DNA of 8,564 nt from Pseudomonadota bacterium (GTDB lineage: Bacteria; Pseudomonadota; Gammaproteobacteria; Xanthomonadales; Xanthomonadaceae). The notes under the pieces are model-generated. The model had not been told where the DNA came from. It was given only the letters and a program-made list of their open reading frames with translations, and searched no databases. The first letter of the stretch is position 1, and each line of letters opens with the position of its first letter. Shown here in pieces: positions 1 through 8,053 of the stretch. The DNA is taken from contig JAEXLY010000003.1 of the NCBI GenBank assembly GCA_023444765.1, positions 1 to 8,564 on the forward strand, read 5' to 3'. The translations under genes and the position numbers were made by a program.

Positions 1-8
1 CCTCCCCC

Positions 9-59
9 TTGATTTCGCTGCGGAAGCCCGCCGGTCGCGGCGAGGCTCGGCTGGCGGAT
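9..59 (+). repeat. GC-rich intergenic repeat, copy A
   Basis: This 51-base stretch aligns by eye with the reverse complement of 265-314 at about 43 of 51 positions, with one gap. The shared core CCGGTCGCGGCG (31-42) recurs on the plus strand at 370-381 and inverted at 280-291. It forms the left arm of an inverted pair enclosing about 205 bases. Repetition within one intergenic gap suggests a dispersed REP-like family, which only a whole-genome count can establish. Confidence 0.65.
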
Positions 60-168
60 GTGACGAAGCGCGGGACATGGGGATGGCGCGACGCGTGACA
101 TCGTCAAACCGCTCCCGGTCCTCCTTCGTCGAAGGCACGATTCCACGCAATGGTGCAGGACGACACCT

Positions 169-188
169 TCGAGTTCGCCGGAACTCGA
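169..188. repeat. Perfect 8-bp inverted repeat between repeat copies A and B
   Basis: TCGAGTTC (169-176) pairs exactly with GAACTCGA (181-188) around the loop GCCG. Two smaller palindromes lie nearby: CCTTCG/CGAAGG around one base (123-135) and TCCC/GGGA (194-205). Several hairpins in a row in a stretch without a gene point to structured DNA or RNA and not to coding sequence. I do not recognise an RNA family here. Confidence 0.6.
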
Positions 189-264
189 GGATCTCCCAAT
201 CGGGAAGAAGCCAGGCGGTGCAAGGCCTTCCCCTGCCGATGCGGAGCATGCGAGCGCTTGTGCG

Positions 265-314
265 ATCCGCAGCCGAGGCCCGCCGCGACCGGTGGGCCTT
301 CGCAGCAAGATCAA
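265..314 (-). repeat. GC-rich intergenic repeat, copy B (inverted relative to A)
   Basis: Read on the minus strand, this stretch matches copy A from TTGAT through CGGAT with about seven substitutions and one missing base. It is inverted relative to both copy A and copy C, so it could pair with either: A/B would enclose about 205 bases and B/C about 40 bases. The B/C pair surrounds the short TTCG-capped hairpin at 324-341, giving a nested stem, which is the geometry of paired REP (REPIN-type) elements. Confidence 0.65.
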
Positions 315-323
315 GGAGAAGGA

Positions 324-341
324 ATCCGCCTTCGGGCGGAT
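324..341 (+). repeat. Perfect 7-bp hairpin with TTCG loop
   Basis: ATCCGCC (324-330) and GGCGGAT (335-341) are perfect reverse complements around TTCG (331-334). As plus-strand RNA this gives a C(UUCG)G tetraloop, a known extra-stable loop; as minus-strand RNA the loop is CGAA. It sits in the centre of the B/C inverted repeat pair. No T-run follows on either strand, so an intrinsic terminator is not supported. It could act as an mRNA 3'-end stabiliser or be the tip of a repeat element. Confidence 0.75.
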
Positions 342-353
342 CCCGGGGAACAT

Positions 354-385
354 CTGCGCAGAAGGTCCGCCGGTCGCGGCGGGGC
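354..385 (+). repeat. GC-rich intergenic repeat, partial copy C
   Basis: The segment runs from CTGCG through the core CCGCCGGTCGCGGCG (367-381). That 15-base core is identical to 28-42 in copy A. Its reverse complement matches copy B around 279-305, with small insertions. It is shorter than A and B because similarity fades beyond about 385. It lies about 50 bases past the zipA stop, so zipA mRNA may read into it. Confidence 0.55.
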
Positions 386-433
386 CCTTCTGTCCACGAC
401 GTCAGCCAGGCAACGCTGTGCCGCGGACAGGGC

Positions 434-1180
434 TCACCAGCGCGGGCTGCGCGTCACCGGCGGGACTTCGTGCTCGCGATCCCAGGCGCGCATCTCGTCG
501 CGCAGGCCGGCGATACGCTGGCGGCCCAGGGCGTTACGCGACTCGTCCAGCAGCACGCCATCGAGCAGCTCGGCCATGCGCTGAGCGGCCGGAAGCATCG
601 CATCCCATGCATCGAGCGCACCCACCGGTGCCGGCAGGGTGAGGAAGAAGGCGATCGCCGGGGTTTCCAGCGACTGGATGGTGGCCATCTCGAAGCTGCC
701 CGGCTTGCGGATGTTGGCCACGCTGAAGATCGGTCCGCGCTCGGGATGGCTCTCGACCAGGCGATGGAACACGTTCATGTGGCCGTAGGTCAGCCCGGCC
801 TTCTCGGCGGCGACCACGATGTCCGGCCCACGCAGCACCTGGCCATGCCGGGCGGCCACGTACAGGGTGATGATCTTGTCGAAGTCGTCGCTCACCCGCT
901 TGCCGAGCTCGCTGTTGGGCGACGCGGCGCCCAGGCTCTCGTCGATCAGCTCCATCTCGGTCTGCACGACATCCTCGGCCGCGGGCCCCGGCGCATCGGC
1001 GAGCTCGCGCTCGATCTGCGCGCCGAGCGTGGGCTCGACCCGGCTGGCGTCGCCTTCGTGCGTCTCGCGTGGCAGCCGTCTGCCCTGGCCCTTTCCCTGA
1101 CGCGGGCGCGTGCCGAAGTACCAGATGGCGGCCAACAGGATCAGGCCGGCGATCAGGATGCCAATGCGCAGTTCGGTCAT
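434..1180 (-). CDS. zipA: Cell division protein ZipA
   Basis: The 248-residue protein has the ZipA architecture. A single N-terminal membrane segment (about residues 6-22, hydrophobic and ending WYFG) is followed by a basic patch (25-38). A fairly short, charged linker runs to about residue 97. The C-terminal FtsZ-binding domain (about 98-236) contains DKIITLYVAARHG, LTYGHMNVFHR and IFSVANIRKPGSFE. In the family this domain binds the FtsZ C-terminal tail and tethers the Z ring to the inner membrane; that role is taken from the family. The protein is shorter than E. coli ZipA (about 328 residues) because the linker lacks the long Pro/Gln-rich stretch. The ATG start is chosen because GGAGG lies 6 bases upstream and the membrane segment begins straight away. 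The smc stop is 28 bases upstream, so the two are probably cotranscribed. Confidence 0.93.
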   Translation of the reverse strand: MTELRIGILIAGLILLAAIWYFGTRPRQGKGQGRRLPRETHEGDASRVEPTLGAQIERELADAPGPAAEDVVQTEMELIDESLGAASPNSELGKRVSDDFDKIITLYVAARHGQVLRGPDIVVAAEKAGLTYGHMNVFHRLVESHPERGPIFSVANIRKPGSFEMATIQSLETPAIAFFLTLPAPVGALDAWDAMLPAAQRMAELLDGVLLDESRNALGRQRIAGLRDEMRAWDREHEVPPVTRSPRW

Positions 1181-1186
1181 GCATGT

Positions 1187-1191
1187 CCTCC
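1187..1191 (-). promoter_or_regulatory. Ribosome binding site of zipA
   Basis: On the minus strand this is GGAGG, six bases before the zipA ATG. It lies in the 28-base smc-zipA gap and is the strongest Shine-Dalgarno match of the two genes, so zipA can be translated independently of smc. Confidence 0.8.
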
Positions 1192-1208
1192 GGGACTGGT
1201 GCGGGGCC

Positions 1209-4200
1209 TCACGCCGCGCCGGCCAGGCGCGCAGCCTCGGCCAGGTCGACGGACACCAGCCGGCTCACGCCGGGCTCGCGCATGGTAACGCCACTGAGCT
1301 GCTGGGCGGCTTCCATGGTGGCCTTGTTGTGGGTCACGAACAGGAACTGCACCTGCTGGCTCATCTCCGCCACCATGGCGGTGAAGCGGCCGACATTGGC
1401 CTCGTCCAGCGGTGCGTCCACCTCGTCGAGCAGGCAGAACGGCGCCGGGTTGAGCTGGAAGATCGCGAATACCAGCGCCACCGCGGTCATCGCCTTCTCG
1501 CCGCCCGACAGCAGCGAGATGTTGCTCACGCGCTTGCCCGGCGGTCGCGCCATGATCGCAACGCCGGTGTCGAGCAGGTCCTCGCCGGTGAGTTCGAGGT
1601 AGGCGTGGCCGCCGCCGAACAGGCGCGGGTAGATTTCCTGCACGCCGGAGTTGACCCGGTCGAAGGTGTCCTTGAAGCGGCCGCGGGTTTCGCGGTCGAT
1701 CTTGCGGATCGCGTCTTCCAGCGTTTCCAGCGCGGTGGTCAGGTCGGCATCCTGCGCGTCGAGATAGTCCTTGCGCTGTGCCGCCTCGGCGTGTTCCTGG
1801 ATGGCGGCCAGGTTCACCGGTTCGAGCCGTCGCAGTTTGGCGTCGAAGTCGACGACCATCTTCTCCCAGGCCGGCGCGGTGGCGTCCTCGGGCAGGCCGG
1901 CGATGGTCTCGTCCATCGCGAAACCGGCCTCGGCCACGGCTGCCGCCAGCTGGCCGGCCTTGATGTCCAGCGCCTGCTGGTCGAGCCGGCGTTGCGCGAT
2001 CGCCTCGCGCTGCGCCAGCGCCTGCTGCTCGCGCTCGTGACGGATGCGCTCGAACTGGCGCAGGTCGTTGTCCACGCCCTCAAGCGCCGAGCGCGCCGCG
2101 GCAAGGTCCTTCTCGGCGATCACGCGCCGTTCCAGCGCCGCCTGGCGCTGTTCCTCCAGCGCGACCACCGGGGCATCCCCATCCGACAGTTGCGAGGCCA
2201 GCTCGCCCAGGCGCGCATCCAGCTGGCCGCGCTGCCCGCCCATGCGCTGCAGGGCCTGGGTCAGTGCCAGCACCTGGGCGCGCTGCGATTCGAGGGTGAG
2301 CGCCAGCGCGTGCGCGGTATCGCGCGATTCGCGCGCGGCCGAACGGGCGGCGTCGCGCGCCTCGGCCAGGCTGCGACGTTCGGCCTCCAGCGCGCTGCGC
2401 GCCGCCTCCAGCTCGGCCATGCGCGCAACCGCGTCCTCGAGCCGGGACCGCGCCTCGCGCGCCTGCACGGCGCTGCTGTCGATGGTCTCGACCAGCTGGC
2501 CGAGTTCGGCCTCGATCTTCTCGATGCGGGCGCGGGCGTTGTCCACCCGCCCCTGCTGGCCCTGGAGCTGGCCCGCCAGTTCGGAGACGCTGCGGTGCGC
2601 GGCGTACAGCTGCCGCTGCGCGTCCTCGCGCTGCTGTTCGGCCTGGAGCAGGCGCTCGCGGCCCGAGGCCAGCGCCTCCTCGAGCGCATGCTCGCGCGCC
2701 TGCAGCTGTTCGATCGTCGCCCGCAGCTGCTTGATCTCGCGCTCGCGCAGCAGCGCGCCCTGCTTGGCCGCGCCCGAGCGCACCACGCGCACCCAGCCGC
2801 TGCCCAGGCGTTCGCCGCCTCGGGTGATCACCGATTCGCCCGCATCCAGCCGCGCCTGCAGCGCGGCCGCCTCGTCCAGGGTCTCGGCCACGTGCAGCCG
2901 TGCCAGCATGCGCCGGATCGCGAGCGGACCCTGGACCTTCGCCGCCAGCGAGGTCGGCGCGAACTCCGCAGCGCCCGTTTCCGAGGCCACCAGCGCCAGC
3001 CGGCCCTCGCCCAGGTCGGCCAGGGCCTCGACCAGGGCCTCGGGCGCCTCGACCAGGACGCCTTCGATCAGCTGGCCGAGCGCGCCCTCGACCGCGTTCT
3101 CCCAGCCGGGTTCCACGACCAGCTGTTCGCCCACGCGCGTCGCCGAATCCAGGCCGTGGCGTCGCAGCCATTCGACCGCGGCGCCCTGTTCCTGGCCGAG
3201 CGCGGCATGCTGCAGCGTTTCCAGCGACGACAGCCGGCCACGTGCCTCCTGCGCCTGCTTGCGCACATCCGACAGTTCGTTCTGGCTGGCGCGCTGCTGG
3301 TCCTGCAGGTCCAGCGCCGCCTGCTTGCGCGCGTCCAACTGCTCGTTCAGGCCGTCCAGCGCCAGCTTCTGTTCCTCGTGGCGCAGGGCGGTGGCCTCGA
3401 AGGCCTCCGACAGCGCATCCAGGTCGAGCGCCCCGCGCTCGGCCAGCAGCTGGTCGCGACGGCGGTCGGCATCCAGCGCCTGGCGGTCGAGATAGTCCAC
3501 GCGGGTACGCTCGACATCGCCGGCGCGCGAAGCCTCGTTCTGTTCGCGGTTGTGGGCTTCCCAGCGCTGCTGCCAGTCGGCCAGCGCTTCCTCGGCCGCA
3601 CGCAACGCCTCCTGGCGGACCTCGTCGTCCTCCCTCAGGGCGTCGAGCCGGGGCTCAGCATCTGCGATCTCCGACTGCAGCATTTCCAGCCGCGACTGGT
3701 CGCCGCTGATGTGCGCGCCGATCTCCTCCAGGGCCTGGCGGGTTTCCTCGCGCGCCTTGTGCAGGCGTTCGGCCATCTCGCGCTGGTGCGCGATCTGCTG
3801 CTCGATCCGCGCCAGGGTGCCGCCGACCTCGTAGCTGGCCGCCTGCACCCGGCTGAGCGCGGTGCTGGCCTCGTCGCGGCGGATGCGCCCGGTTTCCAGC
3901 TCGCGCTCGGCCTCGCGCTGTTCGGCGATCAGCTGCTCCAGGCGGGTCTCTTCCTGCGACAGTCCCTGCCGCAGGGCCTGCAACTGCGCGTCCAGCGCCC
4001 GGAACTCCAGGGCCTTCCACTGCGCGTCGCGGATCTTCCGCTCGGCCTGGATCGCGGTGTACTGCTCGGCCTGCCGGGCCTGGCGCGCCAGGTGCTGGAG
4101 CTGCTTGCCCACTTCCTCGCGCAGGTCGTTCAGGCGGTCGAGGTTCTCGCGCGTGTGGCGGATGCGGGTCTCGGTTTCCTTGCGGCGCTCCTTGTACTTG

Positions 4201-4712
4201 GAGATGCCGGCCGCTTCCTCGAGATAGACGCGCAGCTCCTCGGGCTTGGCGTCGATCACCTGCGAGATCATGCCCTGCTCGATGATCGAGTAGCTGCGCG
4301 GTCCCAGGCCGGTGCCCAGGAACAGGTCGGTGATGTCGCGGCGGCGGCAGCGGGCGCCGTTGAGGTAGTAGCTGCTCTGCCCGTCGCGACTGACGGTGCG
4401 CTTGACCGAGATCTCGTTGAACGCGGCGTACTCGCCGCCGACGGTGTGGTCGGAGTTGTCGAAGACCAGTTCCACCATCGCCTGCGACACCGGCTTGCGC
4501 GCGGTGGAGCCGGCGAAGATCACGTCGGTCAGCGAATCGCCGCGCAGGCGGCTGGCCGAGCTTTCGCCCATCACCCAGCGCACCGCGTCGATGATGTTCG
4601 ACTTGCCGCAGCCGTTCGGCCCCACCACCCCGGTCATGTTGGTGGGCAGGTGCAGCGTGGTGGGATCGACGAAGGATTTGAAACCGGCGAGCTTGATCGT
4701 GGACAGGCGCAT
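1209..4712 (-). CDS. smc: Chromosome partition protein SMC (condensin ATPase)
   Basis: This is a full-length bacterial SMC of 1167 residues. SMC dimers, with ScpA and ScpB, organise and help segregate the chromosome. E. coli uses MukBEF instead, while xanthomonads keep SMC. The N-terminal ATPase half has Walker A GPNGCGKSN (31-39). A coiled-coil arm runs from about 170 to 500, the hinge from about 505 to 655, and the returning arm to about 990. The C-terminal half carries the signature LSGGEK (1068-1073), Walker B FCLLDEVDAPLD with D1096/E1097, and the H-loop His in FVTH (H1128). No key ATPase residue is missing. The hinge end reads VRSGAAKQGALL, without the double-glycine motifs of B. subtilis SMC; this may be usual in the gammaproteobacterial branch. 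The ATG start gives the conserved MRLSTIKLAGFKSFVDPT. It lacks a clear Shine-Dalgarno, but I found no in-frame alternative start in the roughly 45 bases upstream that I read. zipA follows in the same operon; scpA/scpB are not in the window. Confidence 0.97.
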   Translation of the reverse strand: MRLSTIKLAGFKSFVDPTTLHLPTNMTGVVGPNGCGKSNIIDAVRWVMGESSASRLRGDSLTDVIFAGSTARKPVSQAMVELVFDNSDHTVGGEYAAFNEISVKRTVSRDGQSSYYLNGARCRRRDITDLFLGTGLGPRSYSIIEQGMISQVIDAKPEELRVYLEEAAGISKYKERRKETETRIRHTRENLDRLNDLREEVGKQLQHLARQARQAEQYTAIQAERKIRDAQWKALEFRALDAQLQALRQGLSQEETRLEQLIAEQREAERELETGRIRRDEASTALSRVQAASYEVGGTLARIEQQIAHQREMAERLHKAREETRQALEEIGAHISGDQSRLEMLQSEIADAEPRLDALREDDEVRQEALRAAEEALADWQQRWEAHNREQNEASRAGDVERTRVDYLDRQALDADRRRDQLLAERGALDLDALSEAFEATALRHEEQKLALDGLNEQLDARKQAALDLQDQQRASQNELSDVRKQAQEARGRLSSLETLQHAALGQEQGAAVEWLRRHGLDSATRVGEQLVVEPGWENAVEGALGQLIEGVLVEAPEALVEALADLGEGRLALVASETGAAEFAPTSLAAKVQGPLAIRRMLARLHVAETLDEAAALQARLDAGESVITRGGERLGSGWVRVVRSGAAKQGALLREREIKQLRATIEQLQAREHALEEALASGRERLLQAEQQREDAQRQLYAAHRSVSELAGQLQGQQGRVDNARARIEKIEAELGQLVETIDSSAVQAREARSRLEDAVARMAELEAARSALEAERRSLAEARDAARSAARESRDTAHALALTLESQRAQVLALTQALQRMGGQRGQLDARLGELASQLSDGDAPVVALEEQRQAALERRVIAEKDLAAARSALEGVDNDLRQFERIRHEREQQALAQREAIAQRRLDQQALDIKAGQLAAAVAEAGFAMDETIAGLPEDATAPAWEKMVVDFDAKLRRLEPVNLAAIQEHAEAAQRKDYLDAQDADLTTALETLEDAIRKIDRETRGRFKDTFDRVNSGVQEIYPRLFGGGHAYLELTGEDLLDTGVAIMARPPGKRVSNISLLSGGEKAMTAVALVFAIFQLNPAPFCLLDEVDAPLDEANVGRFTAMVAEMSQQVQFLFVTHNKATMEAAQQLSGVTMREPGVSRLVSVDLAEAARLAGAA

Positions 4713-4766
4713 GCGGCGTTGGAGGCCCCGGCCACGCCCGCAGGCGCGGCTCCTAATGGTTCTTGC

Positions 4767-4798
4767 AAAAAGACAGGAATGACGTTCAAGTCATTGAA
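4767..4798 (-). promoter_or_regulatory. Overlapping inverted repeats plus T5 in the smc leader
   Basis: AATGAC (4778-4783) pairs perfectly with GTCATT (4790-4795). TTCAA (4785-4789) pairs perfectly with TTGAA (4794-4798). The two stems share bases, so they cannot form together. In the smc direction the first stem is followed six bases later by TTTTT (4771-4767). This resembles a weak attenuator or terminator, or a dyad-symmetric operator. The 6-bp AT-containing stem and its distance from the T-run argue against a strong terminator. Confidence 0.35.
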
Positions 4799-4840
4799 TG
4801 GATTGGGATCGAAGCAGTCCCGATCGCATCCCGACCCGCG

Positions 4841-4846
4841 AGTATA
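4841..4846 (-). promoter_or_regulatory. Candidate -10 element for smc-zipA
   Basis: On the minus strand this reads TATACT, close to the sigma-70 consensus TATAAT and conspicuous in very GC-rich DNA. It would place the start of transcription near 4834, giving an smc leader of roughly 120 bases. The -35 is poor: the hexamer at 17-base spacing is CGACGG, and the TTGCGC nearby is only six bases away. There is no TG extension. Treat it as a candidate. Confidence 0.45.
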
Positions 4847-4890
4847 GCGAGCGCGCAAGCCGCCCGTCGCGGCCGCGGCCGGGCCCGGGT

Positions 4891-6260
<1,370 letters not shown>

Positions 6261-6264
<4 letters not shown>

Positions 6265-8039
6265 GAGGCCTCCTGCCAGCTTCGGGAAAGCCGCATCGCG
6301 GCGATGATCAGTCCCACGTGCGAGTAGGTCTGCGGGAAATTGCCCCAGGCTTCCCCGTCGTCGAAGGCCAGGTCCTCCGACAGCAGGCCCAGGTGGTTGC
6401 GCCGCGCCAGCAGCCGCTCGAACATCGCCCGCGCCTCGTCGGCGCGGCCGGTCGCCGCCAGCGCATCGATGTACCAGAACGTGCAGATGGTGAAGCTGGT
6501 CTCGGGCTCGCCGAAATCGTCGGGTGCGACATAGCGGAACAGCGCGTCGCCACGGCGCAGTTCGCGCCCGATCGCATCGACCGTCGCCACGTAGCGCGGG
6601 TCGTCCGGGGCGAGGAAGCCGATGTCGGCCAGCAGCAGCAGCGAGGCATCGAGGTAGTCGCTGTCGAACGAGGCGCTGAAGTGGCTGGCGTCCGGGCGCC
6701 AGGCGCGTTCGATCACGCGGGCGTGGATGGCGTCCGCGCGCTGGCGCCAGTAGTCGGTCCGCGCCTCGAACCCCAGCAGCGCCGCGATCTTGGCCAGCCG
6801 GTCGCAGGCCGCCCAGCACATCGCGGCGGTGTAGGTGTGCACCTCGGCGCGGCCGCGGAACTCCCACAGGCCCGCGTCGGGCTGGTCGTGCAGTGCCCAG
6901 GCGCGCTCGCCCAGCGGTTCGAGCCGCTCGAACGCGGCCGCGTCGCCGGGATGGGCCAGGCGCTGGTCGAAGAACAGCTGGGTCGAGGCCAGCACCACGC
7001 TGCCGTACACGTCGTGCTGCTTCTGCACCCAGGCCAGGTTGCCGCGGCGCACCGGACCCATGCCGCGGTAGCCGGCCAGGCTGTCGACCTCGGCCTCCTC
7101 CAGCTCCTCGGCGAAGTCGATGCCGTACAACGGCTGCAGGCTGCCGTCGTGGGTGGCGATGTTGTAGATGTAGCGCAGGAACTCCTCCATGCTACGCGTC
7201 GCCCCCAGCCGGTTGAGCGCGCGCACCACGAAGGCGGCATCGCGCAGCCAGCAGTAGCGGTAGTCCCAGTTGCGCGTGGTGTCGGGCGCCTCAGGGATCG
7301 AGGTCGTCATCGCCGCGATGATCGCGCCGCTGTCCTCGTACTGGCACAGCTTGAGCGTGATCGCGCTGCGGATCACCGCCTGCTGCCAGTCCAGGGGGAT
7401 CGACAGGTAGCGCACCCACTCGCGCCAGTAGGCCTCGGTGCGGCCGATCGCCTCCTCCACATAGCCCGACAGCGAACGCTGCAGCGGTTCGTCGGCGCCC
7501 AGCACCAGGTGCATGGCCTCGTTGAGCACGAACGCGGTCTGTTCGCGCACGAAGCGGATGGGCACGTCGGTGGTCATGCGCAGGGTGAACCCCGGGAGCA
7601 GCCAGCGCATGTGGTTGCTGCCCCAGGTGGATTCGGGAACGCGCGCCCCCCAGTCCGCCAGCGGCCGCACGCGAACGCGCACGCGCGGACTGCCGGACAG
7701 CGGAGTGATCCGGCGAATGATCGACACCGGACGGTAGATGCGGCTGTTCTGCTTCCAGCGCGGTGCGAAATCCAGCACCTCCACCGCGCCGCCATGCTGG
7801 TCGTGCAATACCGTGCGCAGCAGCGCGGTGTTGGTCACGTAGTGCTGCTCGCTGCGCTCGAAGTCCTCCAGTTCCACCGCCAGGTCGCCGCCTTCGTGGG
7901 TGCGCGGCGACAGCAGCGCGCAGAACGCGGGATCGCCGTCGAACGCGGGCAGGCAGCTCCAGACCACGCGCGCCTCGCGGTCGATCAAGGCCCCGAAACT
8001 GCCGTTGCCGATGACTCCAAGGTCGAGCGTCTGCCGCAT
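6261..8039 (-). CDS. Glycoside hydrolase family 15 protein (trehalase/glucoamylase-like)
   Basis: The 592-residue protein is a complete bacterial GH15 enzyme. An N-terminal beta-sandwich-like domain (about 1-215, starting DLGVIGNGSFGALID) precedes an (alpha/alpha)6-barrel domain (about 225-590). Landmarks are RNWDYRYCWLRDAAF (256-270), LAGYRGMGPVRRGN (321-334), GLWEFRG (390-396) with the predicted general acid E393, and GLLSED (551-556) with the predicted general base E555, then WGNFPQTYSHVGLI. The family hydrolyses alpha-glucosidic bonds with inversion, releasing beta-glucose. Characterised members include glucoamylases, glucodextranases and trehalases (for example in mycobacteria). Its place between otsB and otsA favours trehalose as substrate, but this is inference. 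No signal peptide is seen, so it is probably cytoplasmic. The ATG at 8039 is preferred, with GGAG eight bases upstream; an ATG 36 bases further upstream overlaps otsB and lacks a Shine-Dalgarno. Confidence 0.93.
6269..6274 (-). promoter_or_regulatory. Ribosome binding site of otsA, inside the GH15 3' end
   Basis: The minus strand reads AGGAGG four bases before the otsA ATG. These bases are also codons for the last residues (QEAS) of the GH15 protein. The site decides between the true otsA start and the longer open frame upstream. Confidence 0.8.
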
Positions 8040-8047
8040 CCGTCCGT

Positions 8048-8051
8048 CTCC
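8048..8051 (-). promoter_or_regulatory. Ribosome binding site choosing the GH15 start
   Basis: The minus strand reads GGAG, eight bases before the ATG at 8039, in the short gap after the otsB stop. The alternative ATG at 8075 has no such motif, so this site supports the shorter protein. Confidence 0.55.
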
Positions 8052-8053
8052 GT

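Larger units (their letters stand above)
1..433. other. Intergenic region downstream of zipA, rich in repeats and hairpins
   Basis: No protein gene is supported here. Open frames exist on both strands, but they are short, overlap one another, are rich in Arg/Ser/Pro as expected from GC-rich noncoding DNA, and resemble no family I know. The region holds three related GC-rich repeat copies (about 9-59 plus, 265-314 minus, 354-385 plus) and several perfect small inverted repeats: 123-128 with 130-135, 169-176 with 181-188, and 324-330 with 335-341. Just after the zipA stop, CTGTCC (390-395) could pair with GGACAG (425-430) across a 29-base loop, but no T-run follows, so I do not call a terminator. 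The layout suggests an intergenic repeat element. In xanthomonads I would expect ligA downstream of zipA; if it is present here, it lies beyond the left edge. Confidence 0.7.
4713..4890 (-). other. otsA-smc spacer: presumed smc promoter and leader
   Basis: This 178-base gap divides the trehalose operon from smc-zipA. Just past the otsA stop is a very GC-rich stretch with a 10-base palindrome GGCCGCGGCC (4871-4880) inside a GCCCG/CGGGC pair (4862-4866 with 4880-4884). It could fold strongly, but it has no T-run, so termination there is unproven. The lower-GC part towards smc holds a -10-like TATACT and two overlapping inverted repeats. No small gene is supported. Confidence 0.6.

Noticed and set aside
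390..430. Possible zipA terminator (CTGTCC/GGACAG)
   Set aside because: Only six base pairs around a 29-base loop, and no T-run after it.
1..433. CRISPR array
   Set aside because: The three repeat copies are diverged, in alternating orientation and irregularly spaced, unlike the uniform direct repeats and spacers of CRISPR.
77..1288. Plus-strand frames at the left end, including a 403-codon one
   Set aside because: They run across the repeat region and antisense to zipA, have low-complexity Arg/Gly/Ser composition and show no similarity to a known protein.
1110..4847. A plus-strand frame of more than 1200 codons running opposite smc
   Set aside because: It is the antisense shadow of smc. 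The GC-rich codon use of smc removes stops from the opposite strand. The translation is repetitive in Leu, Gln, Arg, Ala and Val and matches no family, while the minus-strand protein has every SMC motif.
4862..4884. GC-rich stem as an intrinsic terminator of otsA
   Set aside because: The stem is plausible but short and lacks the T-run needed for an intrinsic terminator; kept only as a note in the spacer entry.
6265..6867. Upstream extension of the otsA frame inside GH15
   Set aside because: The frame has no stop, but the extra residues are Arg-rich shadow sequence. OtsA homology begins exactly at the ATG at 6264, which has a strong ribosome site.
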